NCBI RefSeq assembly: GCF_014170335.1
Contig: NZ_LZZS01000033.1
Span: 62,001-126,000 of the forward strand
Origin: Achromobacter sp. UMC46
GTDB lineage: Bacteria; Pseudomonadota; Gammaproteobacteria; Burkholderiales; Burkholderiaceae_B
Reading direction: 5' to 3'
DNA length: 64,000 nucleotides
Part shown: positions 37,088 to 45,621 of the stretch, piece after piece
Position numbering within the stretch: the first letter of the stretch is position 1
Layout of the letters: each line of letters starts with the position of its first letter
Program-made: the position numbers and the translations under genes
Notes under the pieces: model-generated
Database searches by the model: none
What the model was told of the DNA's origin: nothing
The model's input: only the letters and a program-made list of their open reading frames with translations

Positions 37088-37723
37088 TCAGGCCCGCGCG
37101 GCGGCGTTGTGCTCCAGCCATTTCCGGACAGAGGGCCGCTGCCATTGGACATCGGCGTAGGCGCGCAGGGGATCGGGCAGGTCGTCCAGGGCCAGGCGCT
37201 TGAGCATGACCGCCAGGTCCAGGTCGGCGATGCACCATTCGTCGAACAAGGACGCCTGGTCCACCCCGATAAGGTAGCTGGCAACCTGGATCAGCTTGGC
37301 GGAGGCGGCGTGCGCGGCATCGGACAGCGGCTGGCCGGCTGCGCCGTAGAACACCGTTTCGGTGGGACGCTCCTGGCGCAGCGTTGCCAGGTCGCTGCGC
37401 AGCCAGGCCTGCAATTGGCGGGCGCGGGCGCGCTCGCGCGGGGCCTGGGGATACAGCGCGGCATGCTCGGGCGCGGGGAACACGTCTTCCAGGTATTCGG
37501 CGATGACGCTGGATTCGGTCAGGTTGAAGCCGTCGTGCGTCAGCGCGGGCACGCGCGCCGTCAGCGCACGGCACTGGTACGGCTGCATTCGTTGCTCGCC
37601 CGCTTCCAGATCGATCGGGCGCACTTCGAAGGGCAATTTCTTTTCAGTCAGCGCCACATAGGCCGACATGGCGTAGGGGCTGAGAAACAGGGAATCGACG
37701 TATAGCGTAATCGGGGCGCCCAA
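37088..37723 (-). CDS. yfcF: glutathione S-transferase, YfcF type
   Basis: A 211-residue cytosolic GST fold protein. The thioredoxin-like half runs from GAPITLYVDSLFLSPYAMSAYVALTEKKLPFE to VPALTHDGFNLTESSVIAEYLEDVFP (GSH-binding ESxAI region). The helical half follows with DLATLRQERPTETVFYG, typical of YfcF. Catalytic Ser/Cys candidates sit in LSPYAMSA. The best start is TTG at 37721-37723, preceded by GGAG seven bases before; no ATG fits. Neighbours are unrelated. Confidence 0.82.
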   Translation of the reverse strand: MGAPITLYVDSLFLSPYAMSAYVALTEKKLPFEVRPIDLEAGEQRMQPYQCRALTARVPALTHDGFNLTESSVIAEYLEDVFPAPEHAALYPQAPRERARARQLQAWLRSDLATLRQERPTETVFYGAAGQPLSDAAHAASAKLIQVASYLIGVDQASLFDEWCIADLDLAVMLKRLALDDLPDPLRAYADVQWQRPSVRKWLEHNAAARA

Positions 37724-37839
37724 GTCTTGTCTCCGGTCAGGCGGGGTCGTGGTCGGCGGTGCGGATCCGGCGGATGGCGCGGCGCCGCATGAATCGCAAA
37801 GCGTAACGCAATTGCAATTTCGCGTGTCGCGCCGGCGCG

Positions 37840-38169
37840 TCAGTCGACGATGAAGAGCTTGGCGCCCGTGGCGGTGGAGGAGCGGTGGGGCTCGGCCTGG
37901 TCGGCCACCTGGTAGCTCATGCCCGGGGTCAGGACGAACTGCCGGCCGTCTTCCAGCTCGGTGAGCAGTTCGCCTTCCAGACAGAGCAGGATGTGGCCCT
38001 TGCTGCACCAGTGGTCGGCCAGGTAGCCGGCGGTGTATTCCACCATGCGGACCCTCAGGTCGCCGAACTGGCGGGTGCGCCAATAGGCCATGCCGGTGTC
38101 GCCAGCGTGTTCGGTGCGTTCCACTTCGGACCAGTCCGTGGTGCCGAAGGGGATGTTGCTCATCTTCAT
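37840..38169 (-). CDS. DHCW-motif cupin protein
   Basis: A 109-residue single-domain cupin. The first cupin motif is altered to LADHWCSKGHILLCLEGEL (Asp-His-Cys-Trp), the hallmark of this small family. The second half shows LTPGMSYQVADQAEPHRS. Metal binding by the histidines is plausible; no reaction is known. AGGA lies eight bases before the ATG at 38167-38169. It lies between a GST and a GNAT enzyme on the same strand. Confidence 0.85.
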   Translation of the reverse strand: MKMSNIPFGTTDWSEVERTEHAGDTGMAYWRTRQFGDLRVRMVEYTAGYLADHWCSKGHILLCLEGELLTELEDGRQFVLTPGMSYQVADQAEPHRSSTATGAKLFIVD

Positions 38170-38241
38170 CGTGAATCCTGCGATGGGTGGCCGGACGGCG
38201 GGAAAAGGGGGCCGCCCGGTAAAAATCACATACTACGCCAC

Positions 38242-38727
38242 TCAGGCTACAAGCTTCTTTTGCCAGAACATCGCGCGGCCGGTGGTGTCGTCCAGCGCGT
38301 AGCCCTCGAAGCCCAGTTTGCGGTACAGCCCCTGGGCCACGGCGTTGCCTTCCAGCACTTCCAGCGTGATCTTGCAGCAGCCCATCTGGCGGGCCCGCGC
38401 TTCCAGCGCGTCCAGCAGCTGCTTGCCGATTCCCTGGCCCTGGAAACGGGGCGACACGCCCAGGTCGTGCAGGTTGATCAGGGGCCGGCACGCAAAGGTG
38501 GAGAAGCCTTCCAGATAGATCGCCACGCCGGCGGGCTGCCCGTCGACACGGGCAAGCAGGGCGTGGGCGGTCGGGCGGCGGGCCAGTTCGGCGATGAGGT
38601 TCTGCTGCGCGTAGGCGGGCAGGGGCGAATTGCCGCCCATCGGGCCGCTTGCGTAGTCGTTCAGCATGGCCAGCACCTGGCGGCCATGTTCCGGGTTTGA
38701 GAAGTCGACGTCGATGATTTCCAGCAC
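38242..38727 (-). CDS. GNAT-family N-acetyltransferase
   Basis: A 161-residue acetyl-CoA-dependent acyltransferase of unknown substrate. The acetyl-CoA pyrophosphate loop is LHDLGVSPRFQGQGIGKQLLDALEARAR, near residues 80-108. The C-terminal strand motif is EVLEGNAVAQGLYRKLGFEGYAL. The GTG at 38725-38727, six bases after AGGAA, gives LEIIDVDFSNPEHG and is preferred. An ATG at 38794-38796 would add 23 residues with no conserved features. Confidence 0.85.
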   Translation of the reverse strand: MLEIIDVDFSNPEHGRQVLAMLNDYASGPMGGNSPLPAYAQQNLIAELARRPTAHALLARVDGQPAGVAIYLEGFSTFACRPLINLHDLGVSPRFQGQGIGKQLLDALEARARQMGCCKITLEVLEGNAVAQGLYRKLGFEGYALDDTTGRAMFWQKKLVA

Positions 38728-38922
38728 GATCGGTTCCTGTGGCAGATCCTGGCCGGCGGCGGCCGGCCATGCCCCGAAAAGGGGGCAACCAAACATTATG
38801 CACGCATGCCGGCGCCTGATATTGCGCATTGAAAAAACGCTCTGCAACCCCTATCTTCTTGATATTCAAGGCCGGATGCGGCACCGCCCGACGCGGCCGA
38901 AACCTTTAAGGTGAGCTGGAAC

Positions 38923-39864
38923 ATGGAGTTCAAGGACTACTACAGCACGCTTGGTGTCGAGCGCGGCGCCTCCGAAGACGAGATCCGGCGCGCTTACCGA
39001 AAACTCGCCCGCAAATACCATCCCGACGTCAGCAAGGAGAGCGACGCCGAGGTACGCATGCGCGACGTCAACGAAGCCTACGACGTCCTGCGCGACCAGG
39101 AAAAGCGCCAGGCCTATGACAATCTTGCGGCCGGCGTGTCGTCCGACGGCGGTTTCCAGCCGCCGCCCGGGTGGGACGAAGGGTTCGAGTTCCATCGGGG
39201 TGCGGCGCCCGGCGACGAGGCGCAGTTCAGCGAATTCTTCTCGTCGCTGTTCGGCGGCCGCGGCCAGCGGGGCGGGGCGCGCCAGCAGGACTTCCGCGCA
39301 CGCGGCGAGGACCACCACGCCGCAGTCGAGGTGGATCTGGAAGACGCGCTCAAGGGCGCCACGCGCGATATCAGCCTGAGGTCGATGGAGATGGACGACC
39401 AGGGCCATCCCCACATGAAGACCCGCACGCTCAGTGTGCGCATTCCCCCGGGCGTGCGCGAAGGCCAGTTCATCCGTCTGGCGGGGCAGGGCATGCCCGG
39501 TTACGGCGGCGGCGAAAACGGCGACCTGTACCTGGAAGTGCGCTTCAAGCCGCACCCGCGCTACCGGGCGGAAGGCCGCGATCTTTACATGACGCTGCCC
39601 GTCGCCCCGTGGGAAGCCGCGCTGGGCGCGCAGGTGGACACGCCCACGCCCGGCGGCACGGTCGAGGTGTCGATCCCGGCCGGCTCCGGCAACGGGCGCA
39701 AGCTGCGGCTGCGCGGCCGCGGCATTCCCGGCGATCCGCCGGGCGACCTTTACCTGGTGCTGGACCTGGTGCTGCCGCCAGCCGATAGCGAGGCCGCGCG
39801 TGCGGCCTATCGCAAGCTGCAGCAGGACGTGCCTTTCAACCCGCGGCGCCACTTGGGGGTCTGA
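38923..39864 (+). CDS. cbpA: curved-DNA-binding DnaJ-type co-chaperone
   Basis: A 313-residue DnaJ homologue lacking the zinc domain. The J domain (residues 1-70) begins MEFKDYYSTLGVERGASEDE and carries the HPD motif in RKYHPDVSKES. A Gly/Phe-rich linker follows (GGRGQRGGARQQDFRA). The C-terminal substrate-binding domains include VRIPPGVREGQFIRLAGQGMPG and GDLYLEVRFKPHPRYRAEGRDLYM. CbpA helps DnaK and binds curved DNA in stationary phase. The ATG at 38923 matches the CbpA start. The modulator gene cbpM follows after 2 bases. Confidence 0.94.
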   Translation: MEFKDYYSTLGVERGASEDEIRRAYRKLARKYHPDVSKESDAEVRMRDVNEAYDVLRDQEKRQAYDNLAAGVSSDGGFQPPPGWDEGFEFHRGAAPGDEAQFSEFFSSLFGGRGQRGGARQQDFRARGEDHHAAVEVDLEDALKGATRDISLRSMEMDDQGHPHMKTRTLSVRIPPGVREGQFIRLAGQGMPGYGGGENGDLYLEVRFKPHPRYRAEGRDLYMTLPVAPWEAALGAQVDTPTPGGTVEVSIPAGSGNGRKLRLRGRGIPGDPPGDLYLVLDLVLPPADSEAARAAYRKLQQDVPFNPRRHLGV

Positions 39865-39866
39865 CC

Positions 39867-40184
39867 ATGAAGAAGCTTGTCATCACCAGCGCCACCGTCG
39901 TGGGCAAATCGCAGCCGCTCAGCGCGGACGACCTGGCCCGCGCTTGCGGCGCGGAAGTGGAATGGGTCGCTCAACTGGTCGAAGTGGGCATCGTCAACGC
40001 CAGCGGCAGGCAGCCCGCCGAATGGTGCTTCTACAGCGTCGACCTGCAGCGCGCGTTGCACGCGCGCCGGCTGGAGCACGATTTCGGCGCCAGCCTGGAC
40101 GCCGTGGCGCTGATCCTGGACCTGAGCCAGGAGGTGCGGCGCCTGAAAGCGCACTTGCGGGCGCTGGGCATGCCGGAACAGTGA
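39867..40184 (+). CDS. cbpM: chaperone modulator CbpM
   Basis: A 105-residue MerR-like helical protein that binds the CbpA J domain and inhibits it. It shows LSADDLARACGAEVEWVAQLVEVGIV, then LQRALHARRLEHDFGASLDAVALILDLSQEVRRLKAHL, the family pattern. Its position 2 bases after cbpA supports the call. A GGCGCCC-TGGCC-GGGCGCC hairpin (40188-40206) follows the stop. Confidence 0.92.
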   Translation: MKKLVITSATVVGKSQPLSADDLARACGAEVEWVAQLVEVGIVNASGRQPAEWCFYSVDLQRALHARRLEHDFGASLDAVALILDLSQEVRRLKAHLRALGMPEQ

Positions 40185-40187
40185 GGT

Positions 40188-40206
40188 GGCGCCCTGGCCG
40201 GGCGCC
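40188..40206 (+). terminator. hairpin after cbpM
   Basis: GGCGCCC (40188-40194) pairs with GGGCGCC (40200-40206) around TGGCC. No T run follows, so it is a weak terminator or a stabilising 3' stem for the cbpA-cbpM message. Confidence 0.4.
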
Positions 40207-40264
40207 CCTGCAGGATGGGTAAACTACGCGCTTGCCTTGCCACAACAAACAAGCGGAAAGCACC

Positions 40265-40978
40265 TTGGAGACGTCTTCCTCCCCCGCGCAGGCCCTCGCG
40301 GGCAGCGCGCGCATCGACGGGCTGAAATCCTGTCTGCCGGTCATGATCGGCTATTTTCCGGTGGCAGTGACGTTCGGGATCGCCGGCATCGCGGCAGGCT
40401 TGACCCCGTTGCAGGTGATCCTGATTTCGGTGTTCGTCTATGCCGGCGCCAGCCAGTTCCTGCTGCTGGCGTCGATCAAGGCCGGTACGCCTTGGCTGTG
40501 GGTGGTGGCGCTGTGTTCGCTGCTGAACGCCCGCCATCTGCTGTACGGGCCCTTGCTGTCCCGCTTTCTGCCGGCGGCCCTGCGCGACCGCCTGAAAGTC
40601 GCCTTCCTGCTGACCGATGAAGTCTTCGCCACCGCCTTCAACCGCCTGCAAAGCGTACCGACGGGTCGCCGCCAAGGCTGGATGATCGCGCTGGGGCTGG
40701 GCGCGTGGTTGACCTGGATCGCCGGCACCGCCGTCGGCGTCTATGCCGGCGACGGGCTGGAACGCCATTACCCCATGTTGTCCCAGGTGATGCGGTTCGC
40801 GTTGCCGGCGCTGTTCATGGCGCTGGTGTGCCAGAGCGCCAAGCGCGGCATGGGCCTGCCTGTGATCGCCGCCGTGGCGGGCGCGGGCGTGGTGGCGGCA
40901 ATGGGGCATACCAGCCTGGCCATCCTGACGGGCGCCGTCATCGGCTGCGCCGCTTATCGCTTGAAGAGGTCCGCATGA
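40265..40978 (+). CDS. azlC: AzlC-family branched-chain amino acid exporter, large subunit
   Basis: A 237-residue inner-membrane protein with about seven hydrophobic segments. It includes GLKSCLPVMIGYFPVAVTFGIAG, FVYAGASQFLLLASI and LNARHLLYGPLLSRF, all diagnostic of AzlC/YgaZ. With AzlD it exports branched-chain or other amino acids. The start is uncertain: TTG at 40265, just after GGAAAG, is preferred; TTG at 40232 is the alternative and no ATG fits. It overlaps azlD by four bases. Confidence 0.88.
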   Translation: METSSSPAQALAGSARIDGLKSCLPVMIGYFPVAVTFGIAGIAAGLTPLQVILISVFVYAGASQFLLLASIKAGTPWLWVVALCSLLNARHLLYGPLLSRFLPAALRDRLKVAFLLTDEVFATAFNRLQSVPTGRRQGWMIALGLGAWLTWIAGTAVGVYAGDGLERHYPMLSQVMRFALPALFMALVCQSAKRGMGLPVIAAVAGAGVVAAMGHTSLAILTGAVIGCAAYRLKRSA

Positions 40979-41322
40979 ACGCCGAAGGCCTGGGTTTCTG
41001 GGGCGCAGTGATCGCGATGGCCGTGATCACCTACCTGACGCGCGCGCTGCCTTTCATGCTGTCCGAACGCAGCCGCCTGCTGCGGCATTTGTCGCGCGAA
41101 GGCTCGGCGCTGGCCGCGCTGGGCCCCAGCCTGCTGGCGGGCATCGCGGCGGCCGTTATCGTGCCGGACTTGCTGGACGCGGGCACGCAGGCCGCCCGCA
41201 TCGCGCCCTATGTGGGCGGCCTGGTCGTCACCGGCGTGGCCGCGCGCCTGGTCAGCAATACCGGCGTGGCCGTCCTGCTGGGCATGGGGGGATACGGGGT
41301 GTTGCTGGCCTTGGCGGGCTGA
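40975..41322 (+). CDS. azlD: AzlD-family branched-chain amino acid exporter, small subunit
   Basis: A 115-residue protein with four hydrophobic segments: GAVIAMAVITYLTRALPFML (the YxxRxxPF family motif), ALGPSLLAGIAAAVIVPDLL, APYVGGLVVTGVAARL and VAVLLGMGGYGVLLAL. AzlD pairs with AzlC to form the exporter. The ATG overlaps the azlC stop (ATGA), indicating translational coupling. Confidence 0.92.
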   Translation: MNAEGLGFWGAVIAMAVITYLTRALPFMLSERSRLLRHLSREGSALAALGPSLLAGIAAAVIVPDLLDAGTQAARIAPYVGGLVVTGVAARLVSNTGVAVLLGMGGYGVLLALAG

Positions 41323-41363
41323 GGCTGCCAAGGCAAAATAATCGGACTCCAAGGAGGCCGACC

Positions 41364-41978
41364 ATGCTTACGCTCTATCATGCGCCGCGCTCGCGGTCGT
41401 TCAGGATCCTGTGGCTGCTTGAGGAACTGGGCGTGCCGTACGACACCGAAATGGTGTCCATCCGCGGCACCGACAGCGCGGGCCACATGCCTGCGGACTA
41501 CATCGACATCCATCCGCACCGCAAGGTGCCGGCGCTGGTGCACGACGGGGTGCCGGTATTTGAAACCCCGGCCATCGCGCTGTATCTCACGGACCTGTTT
41601 CCGGAAAAAGGGCTGGGCCCGCTGGTCGGCGACGCCGGCCGCGGCCCGTATCTGACCTGGCTGTCCTATTCCACCGGGGTGTTCGAACCCGCCATGGTCG
41701 AACGCGCGTTCAAGCAGCCGCACCAGGGCGGCGCCCCTGGGTGGGGGTCGGCGGATGAAGTCGAGCAGGTGCTGACCCGGGTCCTGCAAGCGCGGCCCTA
41801 TTTTCTGGGCAGCCACTTTTCGGCGGTGGACATCGTGCTGGGCGGATCCCTGCAATACATGATGCAGGTGAAGGTGATTCCGGAATCGCCGGTCTTCAGC
41901 GCCTATGTGGAGCGGCTGGGCGATCGCCCGGCCATGCACCGCGCATTGCAGCGCGACGGAGACATCGAAGAGGGCTGA
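41364..41978 (+). CDS. glutathione S-transferase
   Basis: A 204-residue GST. The thioredoxin-like half begins MLTLYHAPRSRSFRILWLLEELGVPYD, with the possible catalytic Ser in PRSRSFR. The GSH-binding loop is HRKVPALVHDGVPVFETPAIALYLTDLFP. The helical half carries the N-capping motif FSAVDIVLGGSL. The substrate is unknown. It is separated from azlD by 41 bases and has an AAGGAGG ribosome-binding site. Confidence 0.9.
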   Translation: MLTLYHAPRSRSFRILWLLEELGVPYDTEMVSIRGTDSAGHMPADYIDIHPHRKVPALVHDGVPVFETPAIALYLTDLFPEKGLGPLVGDAGRGPYLTWLSYSTGVFEPAMVERAFKQPHQGGAPGWGSADEVEQVLTRVLQARPYFLGSHFSAVDIVLGGSLQYMMQVKVIPESPVFSAYVERLGDRPAMHRALQRDGDIEEG

Positions 41979-42007
41979 CGCGCCTGCCCCGGGGCCGGGC
42001 AGGCGCG
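41979..42007. terminator. hairpin between convergent GST and DsbA-like genes
   Basis: CGCGCCTGCCC (41979-41989) pairs perfectly with GGGCAGGCGCG (41997-42007) around CGGGGCC. It begins at the base after the GST stop and ends five bases before the next stop. There is no T run on either side, but the stem is very stable. Confidence 0.55.
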
Positions 42008-42012
42008 CTGCC

Positions 42013-42663
42013 CTAGCCCTGGATGCGAGCGCGCAGGTCCGCCTGCCACTGGGCCGGGCGGCCCAGGTAGCGGCCGGGTTCCAGCAGCGCATAGGCGCCG
42101 TTGTGTTCCAGCGCCAGCGTCGGGAAGCCCGAGCCGCCGACCTGGGTCAGCAGGCGGCGGCTTTCGGCGATGTGGGCAGCCGTTTCGGCGCCTTGCGCGG
42201 CCGCATAGGCGGCATCGAAACCGTCGCCGTCCAGGCCGATCTCCCGCGCCAGCGTCTTCAGCACTTCTGGCTCGGCGATGCGCAGGCCCTGCACATAGTG
42301 CGCGCGTTGCAGACGCTTGAGCAGATCCAATTCCCGGCCGGCCACGTTGCCGGCAGCCAGGATGGCGGTGGTGGGCGGTTCGGAGTCGAACACCGCGTTC
42401 GCGTCGCGCAGCAGGCCATCGAAGTAGTCCTTGCCGAAGACCTGGCCGGTCATGCCGGCGATGCGTTCGTCATGCGGCATGACGTAGCGGCGCAGCGCGT
42501 CGGTGACGGGCTGGCGGTTGCTGCCGGTCATCATGCCGCCGCCGTGGGCGGCCACGGCCAGGCCGGCGATGCCGCGCGCGGCATCCACCAGCGGCGCGGC
42601 GCCATAGCACCAGCCGCAAAGCGGGTCGAAAATGTAATGCAGGGTGGGGGTCTGGGTCGCCAT
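42013..42663 (-). CDS. DsbA-family thioredoxin-fold protein
   Basis: A 216-residue cytoplasmic DsbA-fold protein (no signal peptide). The redox motif is Cys16-Gly-Trp-Cys19 in DPLCGWCYGAAP, near the N-terminus as in the FrnE/DsbA-like group. QVGGSGFPTLALEHNG supplies the cis-Pro loop. It may act as a disulfide isomerase or in a specialised detoxification role; the substrate is unknown. The start ATG at 42661-42663 was chosen because the upstream frame lacks family features. Confidence 0.88.
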   Translation of the reverse strand: MATQTPTLHYIFDPLCGWCYGAAPLVDAARGIAGLAVAAHGGGMMTGSNRQPVTDALRRYVMPHDERIAGMTGQVFGKDYFDGLLRDANAVFDSEPPTTAILAAGNVAGRELDLLKRLQRAHYVQGLRIAEPEVLKTLAREIGLDGDGFDAAYAAAQGAETAAHIAESRRLLTQVGGSGFPTLALEHNGAYALLEPGRYLGRPAQWQADLRARIQG

Positions 42664-42727
42664 GGCGTCATGGTAGACGCGGGCGGGGGCGGAAAACAGC
42701 CTGGCGCGGTAGCCAGAGTGTTGCGCA

Positions 42728-42752
42728 GCCCGCGCAGGTCGCCTGCGCGGGC
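42728..42752. terminator. perfect 11-base inverted repeat after pit
   Basis: GCCCGCGCAGG-TCG-CCTGCGCGGGC lies 19 bases downstream of the pit stop on the minus strand and ahead of the DsbA-like gene. It lacks a T run; it is probably a weak terminator or RNA-stabilising stem. Confidence 0.5.
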
Positions 42753-42770
42753 CGGTAAGGCGGGGCGGGA

Positions 42771-44246
42771 TCAGCCGGTGATCTGCACGCCGATCCAGAA
42801 CAGGCCGGCCGCCAGCGCCATCGAGGCGGGCAGGGTCAGCACCCAGGCCAGCAGGATGTTGCGCACGGTGTTGCCTTGCAACCCGGTCTTGTTGGCGATC
42901 ATCGTGCCGGCCACGCCGGAAGACAGCACGTGGGTGGTCGACACCGGCAGGCTGAACACGTTGGCCAGGCCGATGGCGGCCACCGCCGTCACCTGCGCGG
43001 ACATGCCCTGGGCATACGTCATGCCCTGTTTGCCGATCTTTTCGCCCACCGTCAGCACCACGCGGCGCCAGCCGACCATGGTGCCCGCGCCCAGCGCCAG
43101 CGCCACGGCCACGATCACCCAGAAGGGCGCGTATTCGGTGGTGGCGGTCAGGTCGGCGCGCAGGCGTTGCAAGTCGGCGCGTTCGCGGGCGGGCAGCCCT
43201 TCGATGCGCGAGACCTTCTTGGCGGTGTCGTCCAGGCACAGGAGGTAGCGGCGCACGTCGATGCGCTTGTCGGCGGACAGGTCGGCGTAGTTGCTGACGC
43301 CGGCCAGGTCGGTCTGCAGCGCGGCGATGGTCGGCACGGTCAGTTCCGGGTCGCAGCGGAAATTGCGCGGCAGTTCGGTGGCCGCGTCCGAGCGCTTGAG
43401 CGCCAGGAAGTCGCCCAGCATGGCTTCGTTGCGCTGGTAGAACACGTTCAGGTGGTTCGCCGCGTCGCGGGTGCGCTCGATCTGGTAGGTGGTGCTGGTC
43501 GTGTCCAGCACGAAATTGGCCGGCACGATGCCGATCAGCACCAGCATGATCAGACCGATGCCTTTCTGCCCGTCGTTGGATCCGTGCACGAAGCTCACGC
43601 CCATGGCCGACAGCACCAGCACCAGGCGGTTCCAGAACGGCGGGTGCTTCTTGTTGTCGATCGCGCGGCGCTGGTCCGGCGTCTTGTGCATCTTGGACAG
43701 CGGCAGCCAGCGCTTGAGCAGCAGCAGCAAGCCGCCCGCCACCAGGAATCCAGCCACCGGCGAAGCCACCAGCGACAGCCCGATATCGACGGCCTTGCCC
43801 CAGTTGACGCCATCGGCCAGCGGCAGGTCGGTGATCAGCGCGTTGGCCAGGCCCACGCCCAGGATCGAGCCGATCAGGGTGTGCGAGCTGGACGCGGGGA
43901 TGCCGAAGTACCAGGTGCCCAGGTTCCAGGCGATGGCGGCCGCCAGCATGGCGAACACCATGGCCAGCCCGCGGCCGGTGTCCACGTTGATCAGCAGTTC
44001 CACCGGCAGCAGGTGGACGATCGCGTAGGCCACGCCCACGCCGCCCAGCAACACGCCAAGGAAGTTGAAGATGCCCGACAGCACCACCGCCAGATGCGGC
44101 GGCATGGCTTTGGTGTAGATGACCGTCGCCACGGCGTTTGCCGTGTCGTGGAAGCCGTTGATGAATTCGAAGGCCAGGACGAATGTCAGGGCCAGCACAA
44201 GACTGAGGCCAACCCAGAGATCTAGGCCGTGGAATAGGTCGAACAT
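42771..44246 (-). CDS. pit: low-affinity inorganic phosphate transporter, PiT family
   Basis: A 491-residue inner-membrane phosphate/metal-phosphate symporter. The duplicated PiT signatures are visible: FEFINGFHDTANAVATVIYTKAM near residue 28 and VLSAMGVSFVHGSNDGQKGIGLIML near residue 215. A long hydrophilic cytoplasmic loop (about residues 255-390) separates the halves. The C-terminal repeat is LPVSTTHVLSSGVAGTMIANKTGLQ. No phoU-like gene is adjacent. It is transcribed leftward after the dltX-like gene and probably has its own promoter in the 111-base gap. Confidence 0.93.
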   Translation of the reverse strand: MFDLFHGLDLWVGLSLVLALTFVLAFEFINGFHDTANAVATVIYTKAMPPHLAVVLSGIFNFLGVLLGGVGVAYAIVHLLPVELLINVDTGRGLAMVFAMLAAAIAWNLGTWYFGIPASSSHTLIGSILGVGLANALITDLPLADGVNWGKAVDIGLSLVASPVAGFLVAGGLLLLLKRWLPLSKMHKTPDQRRAIDNKKHPPFWNRLVLVLSAMGVSFVHGSNDGQKGIGLIMLVLIGIVPANFVLDTTSTTYQIERTRDAANHLNVFYQRNEAMLGDFLALKRSDAATELPRNFRCDPELTVPTIAALQTDLAGVSNYADLSADKRIDVRRYLLCLDDTAKKVSRIEGLPARERADLQRLRADLTATTEYAPFWVIVAVALALGAGTMVGWRRVVLTVGEKIGKQGMTYAQGMSAQVTAVAAIGLANVFSLPVSTTHVLSSGVAGTMIANKTGLQGNTVRNILLAWVLTLPASMALAAGLFWIGVQITG

Positions 44247-44357
44247 GGAGGCGGGGGGGCGAGGGTTCCGGCGAGAGGAGCCGATTATTGCAGATTTGTG
44301 ACCTGACCCTGGTTGCGTCGAAAAACCACCGCCGCCTTCCCCGCGAAGCCGGGGGCG

Positions 44358-44483
44358 TCAGAATTTCGAGTACTGGAACTCGATTTCCATCGGTTTGCCC
44401 AGATTGGCCGCCGTGTCGGCCTGGATCAGCATCACGGCGACGACGCCCAGGTACAGCAGGCAGAGCCAAAGGGTTCTTTTCAT
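44358..44483 (-). CDS. small membrane protein with C-terminal F-x-Y-x-x-F motif (DltX-like)
   Basis: A 41-residue protein. Residues 1-4 are basic (MKRT), residues 5-22 form one membrane segment (LWLCLLYLGVVAVMLIQA), and the short tail ends in EFQYSKF. The final FQYSKF fits F-x-Y-x-x-F, the pattern at the C-terminus of Gram-positive DltX, where the Tyr carries the D-alanyl group from the DltB side to DltD. It starts 13 bases after the stop of the dltD homologue, with AAAGG upstream. This pairing is the main support; the gene would be missed by most length cut-offs. Confidence 0.68.
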   Translation of the reverse strand: MKRTLWLCLLYLGVVAVMLIQADTAANLGKPMEIEFQYSKF

Positions 44484-44496
44484 TTGCGTGCGCCTT

Positions 44497-45621
44497 TCAG
44501 GGTCTGAAGACTTCGGCGATCTTCTGGTTGACGCGCAGCCACCCCAGTTCGCCCAGGTGCTGCACGTCGCGCAGCATGCCGACTTCGAAGGGGGCGCCAT
44601 ACATGTCCATGCAGGTCATGGCGTAGCGCTGGCACAGCGCCGCGACGTCGCGCTGGATAGGCTCGAAACGGGCCAGGTCCTTGAACACCATCGGGTGCAG
44701 GGGCTGCATCACGAACAGAGCGCGCGCGCCGCGTTGGTGCAGCAGCGCCATCAGGGCCGTCAGTTCCCGCAGTTCGTCGCGGCCGGTCAGCGGCTGAGGC
44801 AGGTAGGCGGTCTTGCCGCCTTCGGGGATCGCGCGCAGGTACTTATTGAAGAAGTCGTCGCGCACCGCGTAGCGATTGCCGCCCATCTGGCTTTGCTCGG
44901 CCTCCTGGGCCTGGCTGGCCAGCGCATCCCAATCCACCACGCGGGCCGCCGCCGCCGGGCCGTCGCGTTCCCGCTCGGGAACCGGTGCGGCGTACGCCGG
45001 GGCCCAGAGGTCGACCAGGCGCTGGCGGAACACGTAGGCCTGTTCGGCCACCATGGACCAGGCCACGCCGGCGTCGCCCTTGTCGCGCAGCCAGCGCGCC
45101 AGTTCCGCCCGGCCTTCAGGCTGCTGCATCAGGCGGGGTAGCAGCGGGTTGGCGTGCTCCTTGAATTCGTCCGGACCCAGCCCGCCATCGCCGTCGAACC
45201 ACCCGGGCGACAGCATCACGACCACGCGCGAGGCCGGCGAGAGGTCGTCGGCCAGCGCGGCCAGCACCAACTGCATCCCCAGCGACTGGAAGCCCGAATG
45301 GCCATAGGCCAGCACCGGCATTTGCAATTCGTCGGCCAGATAGCGGTAGGGCACGAAGCGCAGGTCGTTGCTGGTGAGCTCGGACGATCCCAGGATCACC
45401 AGCCGGTCCCCCGTGCGCAGCGCCTGGCTCATCCGCGACAGGTTGCGCGTCTGCTCCTGCAGGGTGTTGCCCAGGTTCGGGATATAGATGCCGGGTGCCG
45501 CCGCGGGCACAGGCCCGGTTTTCAGCGCCAGGGAATGCCAGGCCCACCCGCCGCAAGCGGCGGCCGCGGACAGGGCCAGCGCCGCGGCCAGCGCGTGCTG
45601 CCGTAGAGTGCGTTTGAACAT
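44497..45621 (-). CDS. dltD: DltD-family acyl transfer protein
   Basis: A 374-residue protein with an N-terminal signal anchor (residues 9-28) and an extracytoplasmic SGNH-like domain. The nucleophile motif is LVILGSSELTSND (Ser79-Ser80), as in DltD GSSEL. The C-terminal Asp/His motif is DVQHLGELGW (Asp352, His355). In Gram-positives DltD places D-alanine on teichoic acids after transfer through DltB/DltX. Here the acceptor must be another envelope polymer. No dltA, dltB (MBOAT) or dltC is present in the window; only the DltX-like gene follows. Gene symbol is by homology. Confidence 0.83.
   Translation of the reverse strand: MFKRTLRQHALAAALALSAAAACGGWAWHSLALKTGPVPAAAPGIYIPNLGNTLQEQTRNLSRMSQALRTGDRLVILGSSELTSNDLRFVPYRYLADELQMPVLAYGHSGFQSLGMQLVLAALADDLSPASRVVVMLSPGWFDGDGGLGPDEFKEHANPLLPRLMQQPEGRAELARWLRDKGDAGVAWSMVAEQAYVFRQRLVDLWAPAYAAPVPERERDGPAAAARVVDWDALASQAQEAEQSQMGGNRYAVRDDFFNKYLRAIPEGGKTAYLPQPLTGRDELRELTALMALLHQRGARALFVMQPLHPMVFKDLARFEPIQRDVAALCQRYAMTCMDMYGAPFEVGMLRDVQHLGELGWLRVNQKIAEVFRP

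Noticed and set aside
34150-37203. A 1017-codon plus-strand open frame opposite the DUF3141 gene
   Set aside because: Same shadow effect; the minus-strand protein has a recognisable family, operon overlaps and a sensible start.
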